Assembly: GCA_947176675.1 (NCBI GenBank)
Contig: CAMWRN010000041.1
Location: forward strand, 1 to 13,404
Source: an uncultured Clostridia bacterium
GTDB lineage: Bacteria > Bacillota > Clostridia > Oscillospirales > Ruminococcaceae
Direction: 5' to 3'
Length of the DNA: 13,404 nt
Program-made: the position numbers and the translations under genes
Notes under the pieces: model-generated
The model's input: the letters and a program-made list of their open reading frames with translations, nothing else
Databases searched by the model: none
Told to the model about the DNA's origin: nothing
Part shown: in pieces, positions 7,082 through 13,404 of the stretch
How the letters are laid out: every line of letters starts with the position of its first letter
How positions within the stretch are numbered: position 1 is the first letter of the stretch

Positions 7082-8068
7082 TCATGTCCTTTCATTTTCA
7101 TTTTCCCGCTTGTCATCATTCTGCGGAGTTTCACAAAGCAGACGAACTTTATCGGGAGTCTCACGCGCCCGCTTAACGTCCTCGGCGATCTGAGCTTTAA
7201 GCTCGTCAACACTGCCGAACTTCCGCTCGGAACGTATAAACGCTGTCAGCGTTACCTTTGCGGTTTCTCCGTAAAGCTCGTCTCCCGAATAATCTATTAT
7301 GTATGTCTCCGCAAGAGGCGCGTCGCTGCCTACAGTAGGCTTCACACCTACGTTTGTAACGCTTTTATAGATGCCGCCGCAGACCTCTGTCCGCGAAGAG
7401 TAAACCCCGTATTTCGGCACTATCTGCCGTTTGGGAAAATACTGGTTTATCGTAGGGAAATCAAGAGTCCTGCCCAGTTTTCTGCCGTAAGCAACAGGCA
7501 GCTTCAGGGAAAATCCCGAACCCATAAGCAGGTTTGCACGCTCAATGTTTCCCTCGCGGATAAGACCGCGTATCATTGTGGAAGAAATCCTCTCGCCGCA
7601 GTTTTCCGTAACCTTCGGCACAGAGTACAGCTTTATCCCACGCTTTTTGCAGAGTCCGTCCAGCTCCTTGACGCCCCACTTGGCGCCCTTGCCGAAGCGG
7701 AAATCCTCGCCGCATACCGCGCACTTGGCAAAAAATTTATCGCACAGAACAAGCTGGACGAACTCGTCTCCGTCCAAATACTTGAAGTTGCTGAAATCGG
7801 GCGAATAGACATATTTCACCCCAAGACCCTCCAGCAGCTCAAATTTCATTTCCCGCGAGAGAATATAGTCCACGCCGCCGTTTCCCTTTGAGGTAACGCT
7901 GGCTGTGTCGAATGTGAAAACCGCAGGCGACGTTCCCGGGATCCTTTCTGCGATATCCACTGCGTACCGTATAACAGTACGGTGACCGTAGTGAAGCCCG
8001 TCAAAAAGTCCCATAGCGACAACGGCTCCGCCGTCGGGAACGTTGTTTGTTCCCGTCAAATCTATCAT
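7082..8068 (-). CDS. ribF: Bifunctional riboflavin kinase / FAD synthetase
   Basis: Makes FMN and then FAD from riboflavin and ATP in the cytosol. The 328-residue protein has both expected domains. The N-terminal adenylyltransferase carries GLFDGLHYGHR (20-30, the HxGH nucleotidyltransferase motif) and ISSTMIR (161-167). The C-terminal kinase carries GRKLGRTLDFPTIN (195-208), VTNVGVKPTVG (237-247) and AETYIIDY (253-260), whose Glu matches the catalytic position of the family. The usual Gly after GR-x-L is Asp here, and a charged tail of about 20 residues extends the C-terminus. A GTG at 8071 directly precedes the ATG; I chose the ATG because AGGGAG lies 8 bases before it and only 5 before the GTG. 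It follows truB by about 27 bases, in the usual Firmicutes order. Confidence 0.95.
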   Translation of the reverse strand: MIDLTGTNNVPDGGAVVAMGLFDGLHYGHRTVIRYAVDIAERIPGTSPAVFTFDTASVTSKGNGGVDYILSREMKFELLEGLGVKYVYSPDFSNFKYLDGDEFVQLVLCDKFFAKCAVCGEDFRFGKGAKWGVKELDGLCKKRGIKLYSVPKVTENCGERISSTMIRGLIREGNIERANLLMGSGFSLKLPVAYGRKLGRTLDFPTINQYFPKRQIVPKYGVYSSRTEVCGGIYKSVTNVGVKPTVGSDAPLAETYIIDYSGDELYGETAKVTLTAFIRSERKFGSVDELKAQIAEDVKRARETPDKVRLLCETPQNDDKRENENERT

Positions 8069-8076
8069 CACTATCG

Positions 8077-8082
8077 CTCCCT
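8077..8082 (-). promoter_or_regulatory. Shine-Dalgarno site that sets the ribF start
   Basis: On the minus strand this reads AGGGAG. Spacing to the ATG at 8068 is 8 bases, against 5 to the adjacent GTG at 8071, so the ATG is preferred. Confidence 0.65.
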
Positions 8083-8095
8083 ACCTCTCAGCAAA

Positions 8096-9025
8096 CTACA
8101 AATAAAAATTCCTTTCGACCTTTAAAACGCCGTTTTTACGGTCAGGCAGGGCGGTGCCAATAAACCCGCTCTCTCCGTAGACCCTGACCCTTTCGGCTTC
8201 CGAGGATATACGTATCTTGTTAAGGTCGAGCTTTATACCATTGCGGTACATTCTCTCCTGTGCGCCTTTCAAATGCAGCGCGGGAAAAGCCGCAAACACG
8301 TCCTCGATAGGCTTCAGAAAATGCGAAAAATCTCCGCCGTCTTCCGCAGCCTTTTGAAGCCGTTCTATTGTAACGCAGTCTTCCAAACAAAAACCACAAG
8401 CTTTTGTCCGAACAAGAGAGGTCATTATTCCGCCGCAGCCGAGAACGTCTCCAACGTCGCTTATGACAGTACGTATATACGTTCCCTTTGAGCAGGATAT
8501 CTCCAGCGTGCCGCTGCGTGATTCCTCGTTATAGTCAAGCAGTTCAAGCGAATAGACCGTAACCTTTCTTTCGGGACGTTCTACGTTCACACCCCGTCTT
8601 GCAAGCTCATAGAGCCGCTTGCCGTTTACCGAAACAGCCGAATACATAGGCGGTATCTGTGTTATCTCCCCGCGGAAGTTCTCCAGCGCTGCCAGAAGCT
8701 CTGTCCTTGAAACGGCAATATCATTTTCCGAAACGGTATTTCCCGTTGAGTCCAGCGTATCCGTAGTAACTCCGAGACGAAATTCTGCCCTATATGTTTT
8801 GTTGTGGTCGGGAAGAATATCGCAGGCTTTCGCCGCCCGTCCCACAAAAACAGGAAGAACGCCTGTTGCCATCGGATCGAGAGTACCGGCGTGACCGATA
8901 CGCTTCATTTTAAGTATACCCCGCATTTTTGCAATAACGTCAAAGCTTGTGAAGCCCGCAGGCTTATTCACGCATATGATACCGCAAAGCTCAGCAAGCT
9001 TTGAACCTACTGTTACGCCAGCCAT
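8096..9025 (-). CDS. truB: tRNA pseudouridine(55) synthase
   Basis: Converts U55 of the tRNA T-arm to pseudouridine. The 309-residue protein is the usual size for TruB. Key motifs are VNKPAGFTSFDV (19-30), GHAGTLDPMATGVLPV (44-59) with D50 as the expected catalytic aspartate, YSAVSVNGKRLYELAR, and CSKGTYIRTVISDVG, the motif that helps hold the RNA substrate. LVRTKACGFCLED marks the end of the catalytic domain. A C-terminal PUA-like region appears to follow (HLKGAQERMYRNG, then VRVYGESGFIGTA). The ATG lies inside the end of nrnA (13-base overlap), and only a weak Shine-Dalgarno sequence precedes it (about GGGTATTGACTT before ATG). Translation therefore probably depends on ribosomes finishing nrnA. 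Confidence 0.96.
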   Translation of the reverse strand: MAGVTVGSKLAELCGIICVNKPAGFTSFDVIAKMRGILKMKRIGHAGTLDPMATGVLPVFVGRAAKACDILPDHNKTYRAEFRLGVTTDTLDSTGNTVSENDIAVSRTELLAALENFRGEITQIPPMYSAVSVNGKRLYELARRGVNVERPERKVTVYSLELLDYNEESRSGTLEISCSKGTYIRTVISDVGDVLGCGGIMTSLVRTKACGFCLEDCVTIERLQKAAEDGGDFSHFLKPIEDVFAAFPALHLKGAQERMYRNGIKLDLNKIRISSEAERVRVYGESGFIGTALPDRKNGVLKVERNFYL

Positions 9026-9978
9026 AAGTCAATACCCATTGCGGGAGCTATTCCCGACAAAAGACGAAGCTTAACATCGGGCAGAGACCCTTCAAGAGTA
9101 CAGCCCGCCGCCTTGACGTGACCTCCGCCGCCGAATTTCGCGCATATCTCGGACACGTCTATATCCGAAGCGGAACGCATAGACACCTTGAATTTGCCCT
9201 CGTCCTTTTCCTTGATTATGACGCCCACCTGAACTCCCTCAAGCTGAACGCTCATTCCCGCTATGCCCTCAAATTCCTCCTGCGCAAGACCTGTTTTTTT
9301 GATAGTATCGAGAGTGACTGCCGCCATAGCGCACTTGTCATCCAGATAATATTCCATTGCGGAATTTATATACTGCTCCACTTTAAGCCGCGCCCTGCTC
9401 TTTATGTCGAACATTTCACGGTTAATAAGCTCGATGTTTATATCGTAGTCCATAAGCTTTGCAGCGATGGTATGGGCAAGCTTTGTGGTATTTGCGTATT
9501 TGAAGCAACCCGTATCGGTGGCTATTCCGGTATAGAGACATTCGGCAATACGTTTGTCGAACTCGATCCCCATTTCGGAAATGACCTGAAAAAGCACCTC
9601 GCAGGCTGCGGAAGCGTCGGGATAAAGCAGAAGCCTTTTTGCATAATGCTCGTTGGAAATGTGGTGGTCTATGCAAAGATCCACATAGTCCGCATACCCG
9701 TTCAATCGCGAACCGAGTAGCTTCCTGTCGGCAACGTCCACAGCCACGATTGTCTCAGGGGGAAACTTCTGCGGCTCGTAGCCGTCGTACATAAAACCGT
9801 ATCTTTTCGGAAAATCGTCCGAACAGAGGACATTGGCTTTTTTTCCCGCCTTGCGCAGAACATAGCACAGTCCGAAGCCGCTGCCCATAGTATCTCCGTC
9901 GGGACTCTGATGAGTCAGAATATAATAATTGTCATGCTCCGCGAGAAATTCCGCAGTTTCTTTAAGATCAACAATCAT
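9013..9978 (-). CDS. nrnA: DHH/DHHA1 phosphoesterase, NrnA-type nanoRNase / pAp phosphatase
   Basis: Family members cut 2-5 nucleotide RNAs to mononucleotides and, in many Firmicutes, dephosphorylate pAp. The 321-residue protein has the full DHH set: THQSPDGDTMGS (22-33), VAVDVAD (78-84, D81), DHHISN (104-109) and TGIATDTG (150-157, D155), which should bind two metal ions. The DHHA1 substrate-binding motif is GGGGHVKAAG (283-292). All these residues are intact, so an active enzyme is expected. The ATG is preceded by AAGGAG with a 9-base spacer. It lies 47 bases after rbfA and overlaps truB by 13 bases. A location between rbfA and truB is common in Clostridia. Choice between oligoribonuclease and pAp phosphatase as the main activity cannot be made from sequence. 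Confidence 0.93.
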   Translation of the reverse strand: MIVDLKETAEFLAEHDNYYILTHQSPDGDTMGSGFGLCYVLRKAGKKANVLCSDDFPKRYGFMYDGYEPQKFPPETIVAVDVADRKLLGSRLNGYADYVDLCIDHHISNEHYAKRLLLYPDASAACEVLFQVISEMGIEFDKRIAECLYTGIATDTGCFKYANTTKLAHTIAAKLMDYDINIELINREMFDIKSRARLKVEQYINSAMEYYLDDKCAMAAVTLDTIKKTGLAQEEFEGIAGMSVQLEGVQVGVIIKEKDEGKFKVSMRSASDIDVSEICAKFGGGGHVKAAGCTLEGSLPDVKLRLLSGIAPAMGIDLWLA

Positions 9979-10025
9979 ACCGTCTCACTCCTTGTATATC
10001 CTTGTGTATCCTTATAGCGATCCGA

Positions 10026-10397
10026 TTACTCCCCGTCCTCGGTCTCTTCCGTTTCTTCGATCTTTTCAAGCATTCGTGCGATCTCCGCAGAATGCTCTAT
10101 TGAATTGTCCGCAATGAATTTAAGCTCGGGACACTTTTTCAGCCGCAGCTTATTGGATATCTGCCGCTTCATCATGCCCGACGCGCTTTCCAGACCTTTT
10201 ACCGCAGTTTTTGCAGCGTCCTCGCCGTCCAGACTGGAAATATATACCTTGCAGTGGGAGTTATCTCCCGAAAGCTCTGTTCTCACCACCGAGATCAGAC
10301 CCGCGTTCACACGCGGATCCTTTATCTCTTCGCGGATAAGACCCGATATCTCACGCTTTATATCCTCGGACAAGCGTCCGTTTCTAAAGTTTGGCAT
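10026..10397 (-). CDS. rbfA: 30S ribosome-binding factor A
   Basis: Binds the immature 30S subunit and helps fold the 5' end of 16S rRNA; needed for maturation, especially in the cold. The 123-residue, KH-like protein carries the expected features: RLSEDIKREISGLIREEIKDPRV (8-30, described here by its ends RLSED and DPRV), the CKVYIS strand (49-54), and the conserved core KRQISNKLRLKKCPELKF (77-94). A short acidic tail (EETEETEDGE) ends it. The start is supported by AAGGAG 9 bases upstream on the minus strand. In Bacillus a small gene (ylxP) lies between infB and rbfA; here there is only an 89-base spacer of inverted repeats. Confidence 0.95.
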   Translation of the reverse strand: MPNFRNGRLSEDIKREISGLIREEIKDPRVNAGLISVVRTELSGDNSHCKVYISSLDGEDAAKTAVKGLESASGMMKRQISNKLRLKKCPELKFIADNSIEHSAEIARMLEKIEETEETEDGE

Positions 10398-10421
10398 ATC
10401 AAAACTCCTTATTGCTTATAG

Positions 10422-10440
10422 GGGCGGCGTTTCTCCACCC
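10422..10440 (-). other. GC-rich hairpin upstream of rbfA
   Basis: On the minus strand GGGTGG and CCGCCC pair (one G-U) around the loop AGAAACG. The stem ends 11 bases before the rbfA Shine-Dalgarno site (10405-10410) and has no T run after it, so it is not an ordinary terminator. It shares its first three Gs with the longer inverted repeat at 10438-10495, so both cannot form at once. Confidence 0.55.
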
Positions 10441-10495
10441 GATTACCGCAGGACGGGAAACCCGTTCCATGCATACCGTTTGCCCGTTAATCGGG
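10438..10495. repeat. Inverted-repeat element spanning the infB stop codon
   Basis: CCCGATTA at 10438-10445 is perfectly complementary to TAATCGGG at 10488-10495, which includes the last Pro and Asp codons and part of the stop codon of infB. Inside the arms, ACGGG and CCCGT flank a 3-base loop at 10453-10465, extendable by two G-C pairs past one bulged base. A third, smaller stem (CCCG, loop ATTAA, CGGG) can form around the stop codon itself. The nested layout resembles a small palindromic repeat such as a REP/MITE-like unit, or a folded intercistronic RNA. Which one cannot be told from a single copy. Confidence 0.5.
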
Positions 10496-13168
10496 ACGGT
10501 ATTCCTCCATATAGTATGCCTCGAAAATATCGCCCACATGAACGTCGCTGAATTTTTCCAGAGTGATTCCGCACTCGTAGCCCTCGGCTACCTCCTTGAC
10601 GTCGTCCTTGAAACGCTTCAGGCTGGACATCTTGTCGTCCGCCACGATAATACCGTCGCGTACAACGCGTATCTCCGCGTTTCTGGTGATCTTTCCGCTG
10701 AGCACGTAAGAACCCGAAACCATACCGACGTTGGATATCTTGTAAACCTGACGTACTTCAACCCGTCCCAGATTTACCTCGCGGAACTTAGGCGCAAGCA
10801 TACCCTTCATAGCCGTGGTTATTTCCTCGATAGCGTCGTAAATGATTCTGTAAAGGCGTATATCCACGCCGTCTCTCTCAGCGCTGTCCGCAGCCACGGG
10901 GTCAGGACGTACATTGAAGCCTACAATAATAGCGTTTGAAGCGTTCGCCAGCATAACGTCGCCCTCGGAAACAGCTCCCACCGCACCGTGAATTACCTTT
11001 ACCCGAACCTCATCGTTGGAAAGCTTCTCCAGCGACTGCTTAACGGCTTCAACCGAGCCTTGAACATCAGCTTTAACGATAATGGGAAGCTCCTTGATCT
11101 CGCCCTGTTCGATCTGACTGAACAGGTTGTCGAGTGTAACCTTCTGGTACTGCTTGAACTGCTCCTGCTTAGCTTCGTGCTTACGCTGTTCAACAAGCTC
11201 TCTTGCAAGGCGTTCGTCCTCAACAGCGTTGAAGGTATCGCCCGCAGAGGGGACTTCAGCAAGTCCCGTTATCTCAACAGGATAGGAGGGACCCGCCTCC
11301 TTAACTACCTTGCCGTTGTCGTTGGTCATTACGCGGACGCGTCCTACGGCAGTACCCGCAATGATGATATCTCCGGTATGGAGAGTACCGTTCTGTACGA
11401 GCAGAGTTGCGATAGGACCTCTTCCCTTGTCAAGACGTGCTTCGATTACCGCACCCTTTGCCAGACGGTTGGGATTTGCTTTAAGCTCGGCGACTTCCGC
11501 AACAAGCAGAACGTTTTCAAGCAGCTCGTCGATACCCTCGCCTGTCTTTGCCGAAACGGGAACGCATATTACGTCGCCGCCCCATTCCTCTACGACAAGG
11601 TTGTATTCGGTAAGCTTCTGCTTTACCGCGTCGGGGTTTGCGCCCTCTTTATCCATTTTGTTAATAGCCACGATAATGGAAACCCCCGCTGCTTTCGCGT
11701 GGTTGATAGCTTCTACCGTCTGAGGCATGATTCCGTCGTCGGCGGCTACTACCAAAATAGCTATATCCGTAACGGAAGCACCCCTTGCTCTCATAGAGGT
11801 AAACGCTTCGTGACCGGGTGTATCAAGGAAAGTGATCTCCCTGCCCTTGCAGGTAACGCGGTACGCGCCGATGTGCTGGGTAATTCCTCCCGCCTCGGTT
11901 GAAGTAACGTTTGCGTTTCTGATCTTATCCAGAAGCGAGGTCTTACCGTGGTCAACGTGACCCATTACAACTACTACAGGAGCGCGTTCTACGCCCTCGC
12001 CGTCATCGTCATTGTCGTTGATAAGACGTTCCTCAATGGTAACAATGACCTCTTTTTCGACCTTTGCGCCCAGTTCTTCCGCAACAAGAGAAGCGGTATC
12101 AAAGTCAATGACCTGATTTATTGTGCACATTTCACCCAGCTGCATAAGCTTTTTGATGACCTCGGTAGCTGTGACTTTCAGTCTCGAAGCAAGCTCTGAA
12201 ACTACGATCTCGTCGGGGATAAGCACCTTGAGCTGCTGCTTTCTTGCGCGCTCCAGCTCCAGTCTGCGGAGCTTCTCCGCTTCGGTCTCACGCTTCGTTG
12301 AGTACTGCTGGCTCTTTCTCTGCTGCGACTTCTGAGTGAGCTTCTGCTTCTTGGAGAAATTGTCTTTCTTCCTGTTTCCGCCTCCCGTAACGTTAGCCAT
12401 GTTGTCGTACTTTTCGTTGTACTTATCCATTTCAACGTAGGAGCCTCTTGTGTCGATCTTGTGTATTTTCTGATCCACCACAGCAGAGCTGTCGGCAAAC
12501 TTAACGTCCAGCTTCTTCTTATTGGACTGCTCCGCAGGCTTCGGCTGAGACTTCTGCTCAGGCTTTTTCTTCTTGTCTCCGCTCAGTACCTGCTGGGCAT
12601 TGAAGCGTTCCTTTTTGTTTCCGCCCTGCTGATTGCTCTGTACCGCGGGTTTAGACTGCTTCGCTTCTCCGGTCTTTGCGGTTTTCTGCGGCTCGGACCT
12701 AACTTCAGCCTTTGTCTCCGTCTTTTCCTGTTTAGACTCAGGCTTAGCTTCAGACTTGCTTTCCTGCTTGATCTCAGGCTTAGTCTCCTTTACCTCGGAA
12801 GACTTCTCCGCCTTTTCGGTTTTGGCAGGCTTTTCCTTTGCGGAAACTGCCGCAGCCTTTTCCGTATCCGACTTTTCCACAGCCTGCTTTGCAGTCTCGG
12901 ACTTAGCCTTCTTGACCGTTTTCTTCTCGGCCTTCTTTTCCGTTCTGGGAAGATTTCTCATGGCAAAATATGCGTCGAACGACTCCACCTGATTGTTCTG
13001 GGAAAAATGCTCCAGAACATAATTCATTTCTTCGTCTGTGAGCGACGCCGCAGGCTTCTTGGCAACATCAAGCTTTTCCTTTAGAAAATCCGCAAGCTCC
13101 TGACCCGTTACTCCCAGATCCTTGGCAACGTCGTTTATTTTAAGCTTTGTCTGTTTAGTTGTACTCAT
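10487..13168 (-). CDS. infB: Translation initiation factor IF-2
   Basis: GTPase that delivers initiator fMet-tRNA to the 30S subunit and promotes 50S joining. The 893-residue protein has, in order: an N-terminal IF2_N helical module (about 8-60); a long Lys/Glu/Ser/Ala/Gln-rich linker (about 72-215) and a further basic, Gln/Lys-rich stretch to about 315; a second IF2_N-like module (VLIPDEIVVSELASRLKV region, about 315-375); the G domain; and domains II, III and C2. GTPase motifs are intact: GHVDHGKT (403-410), GGIT (427-430), DTPGH (449-453), NKMD (503-506) and SAK (539-541). The C-terminal fMet-tRNA-binding region includes ECGI (865-868). The ATG is preceded by GGAGGG with a 10-base spacer. 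It follows the YlxQ-like gene by 53 bases. Internal Met codons (for example M70) could serve shorter isoforms, as in some bacteria, but no strong internal site was verified. Confidence 0.98.
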   Translation of the reverse strand: MSTTKQTKLKINDVAKDLGVTGQELADFLKEKLDVAKKPAASLTDEEMNYVLEHFSQNNQVESFDAYFAMRNLPRTEKKAEKKTVKKAKSETAKQAVEKSDTEKAAAVSAKEKPAKTEKAEKSSEVKETKPEIKQESKSEAKPESKQEKTETKAEVRSEPQKTAKTGEAKQSKPAVQSNQQGGNKKERFNAQQVLSGDKKKKPEQKSQPKPAEQSNKKKLDVKFADSSAVVDQKIHKIDTRGSYVEMDKYNEKYDNMANVTGGGNRKKDNFSKKQKLTQKSQQRKSQQYSTKRETEAEKLRRLELERARKQQLKVLIPDEIVVSELASRLKVTATEVIKKLMQLGEMCTINQVIDFDTASLVAEELGAKVEKEVIVTIEERLINDNDDDGEGVERAPVVVVMGHVDHGKTSLLDKIRNANVTSTEAGGITQHIGAYRVTCKGREITFLDTPGHEAFTSMRARGASVTDIAILVVAADDGIMPQTVEAINHAKAAGVSIIVAINKMDKEGANPDAVKQKLTEYNLVVEEWGGDVICVPVSAKTGEGIDELLENVLLVAEVAELKANPNRLAKGAVIEARLDKGRGPIATLLVQNGTLHTGDIIIAGTAVGRVRVMTNDNGKVVKEAGPSYPVEITGLAEVPSAGDTFNAVEDERLARELVEQRKHEAKQEQFKQYQKVTLDNLFSQIEQGEIKELPIIVKADVQGSVEAVKQSLEKLSNDEVRVKVIHGAVGAVSEGDVMLANASNAIIVGFNVRPDPVAADSAERDGVDIRLYRIIYDAIEEITTAMKGMLAPKFREVNLGRVEVRQVYKISNVGMVSGSYVLSGKITRNAEIRVVRDGIIVADDKMSSLKRFKDDVKEVAEGYECGITLEKFSDVHVGDIFEAYYMEEYRPD

Positions 13169-13221
13169 AGGCTGTATACCCTCCGTTTTGATGAGTTTTG
13201 ATTTATGTTACGTGCTTTTAT

Positions 13222-13404
13222 TTAATTATTTATATCCCGATCTTCGTCATTTCCGACCTCAAGGTTTTCGCAAAGACTTAGCGCCTTTTCCGCAAAGCCA
13301 TCGCCGCAAACCGTAAGGATACCCGCTGTTTTTCCTAGAGAGCGATATATCCCGTCAATCGTCATTTCCGTTTTCTTAACGGGAACTCCGCGCTTTTCCG
13401 AAAA
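13222..13404 (-). CDS. ylxQ: C-terminal end of an L7Ae-family RNA-binding protein (YlxQ-like), partial
   Basis: Only the last 60 residues are in the window; the start lies beyond 13404. The visible part has the pattern of the C-terminal half of L7Ae/L30e proteins: GVPV, then IDGIYRSLGKTAGILTV and GDGFAEKAL, followed by an acidic, poorly conserved tail ending DRDINN. In Firmicutes a YlxQ-like protein of this fold sits directly before infB, which fits this position and supports the call more than the short sequence does. Family members bind kink-turn-type RNA; the exact target of YlxQ-type proteins is not well defined. Confidence 0.7.
   Translation of the reverse strand, partial: FSEKRGVPVKKTEMTIDGIYRSLGKTAGILTVCGDGFAEKALSLCENLEVGNDEDRDINN

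Noticed and set aside
6458..7891. Open frame of 477 codons on the plus strand opposite gltX and ribF
   Set aside because: It lies wholly antisense to two genes with intact catalytic motifs, crosses their junction, and its translation shows no recognisable domain. It is a by-product of codon choice on the coding strand.
9979..10025. Imperfect direct repeat (CTTGTATATC, CTTGTGTATC) between rbfA and nrnA
   Set aside because: Only two short copies; no array, palindrome or regulator site that I can name.
12461..13084. Leucine-rich plus-strand frame of 207 codons that looks membrane-like
   Set aside because: It is the antisense of the Lys/Glu-rich linker of IF-2; Lys and Glu codons read backwards give Leu and Phe. 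Low complexity explains its hydrophobicity.

Overview
The window is a run of bacterial housekeeping genes, all on the minus strand, so transcription runs from high to low coordinates. Gene content and order (an L7Ae-family YlxQ-like protein, infB, rbfA, nrnA, truB, ribF, gltX) are those of the Firmicutes nusA-infB cluster. Purine-rich Shine-Dalgarno sites, AT-rich spacers, moderate GC in genes and a GldF/GldG/DUF4340 ABC cassette suggest a Clostridia member, probably of the Ruminococcaceae/Oscillospiraceae type. This placement is inferred from gene order and style, not from a marker gene.

Region 1 (13404 down to about 5612) is the translation/RNA cluster. It holds the C-terminal end of a YlxQ-like RNA-binding protein, then IF-2, RbfA, a DHH phosphoesterase (NrnA type), TruB, RibF and glutamyl-tRNA synthetase. 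Most genes are separated by a few to about 90 bases or overlap, as in an operon. Together they cover initiation, 30S maturation, turnover of very short RNAs, tRNA pseudouridylation, flavin cofactor synthesis and tRNA charging. The least ordinary part is the 89-base gap between infB and rbfA, which holds overlapping inverted repeats that could form mutually exclusive RNA structures.

Region 2 (5505 down to 726) is a four-gene envelope cassette: ABC ATPase, ABC-2 permease, a GldG-like membrane-anchored protein and a DUF4340 protein. Two of its three junctions are one-base stop/start overlaps (TAATG), so the four products are probably made together and act as one complex. Relatives are known from gliding Bacteroidetes (GldA/GldF/GldG), but the transported substrate in non-gliding Firmicutes is, to my knowledge, not established. 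This is the part of the window with the most open biology.

Region 3 (725 down to 1) holds a stand-alone gene for a 104-residue protein of unknown function. It has a near-consensus sigma-A promoter, a strong ribosome binding site and a long hairpin terminator with U tracts in both directions. The last 70 or so bases are AT-rich with no gene that I can support.

I found no tRNA, rRNA, CRISPR array, insertion sequence, prophage or defence gene. I cannot claim a new system here; the best leads are the ABC/GldG/DUF4340 cassette, the infB-rbfA inverted-repeat spacer and the 104-residue protein.
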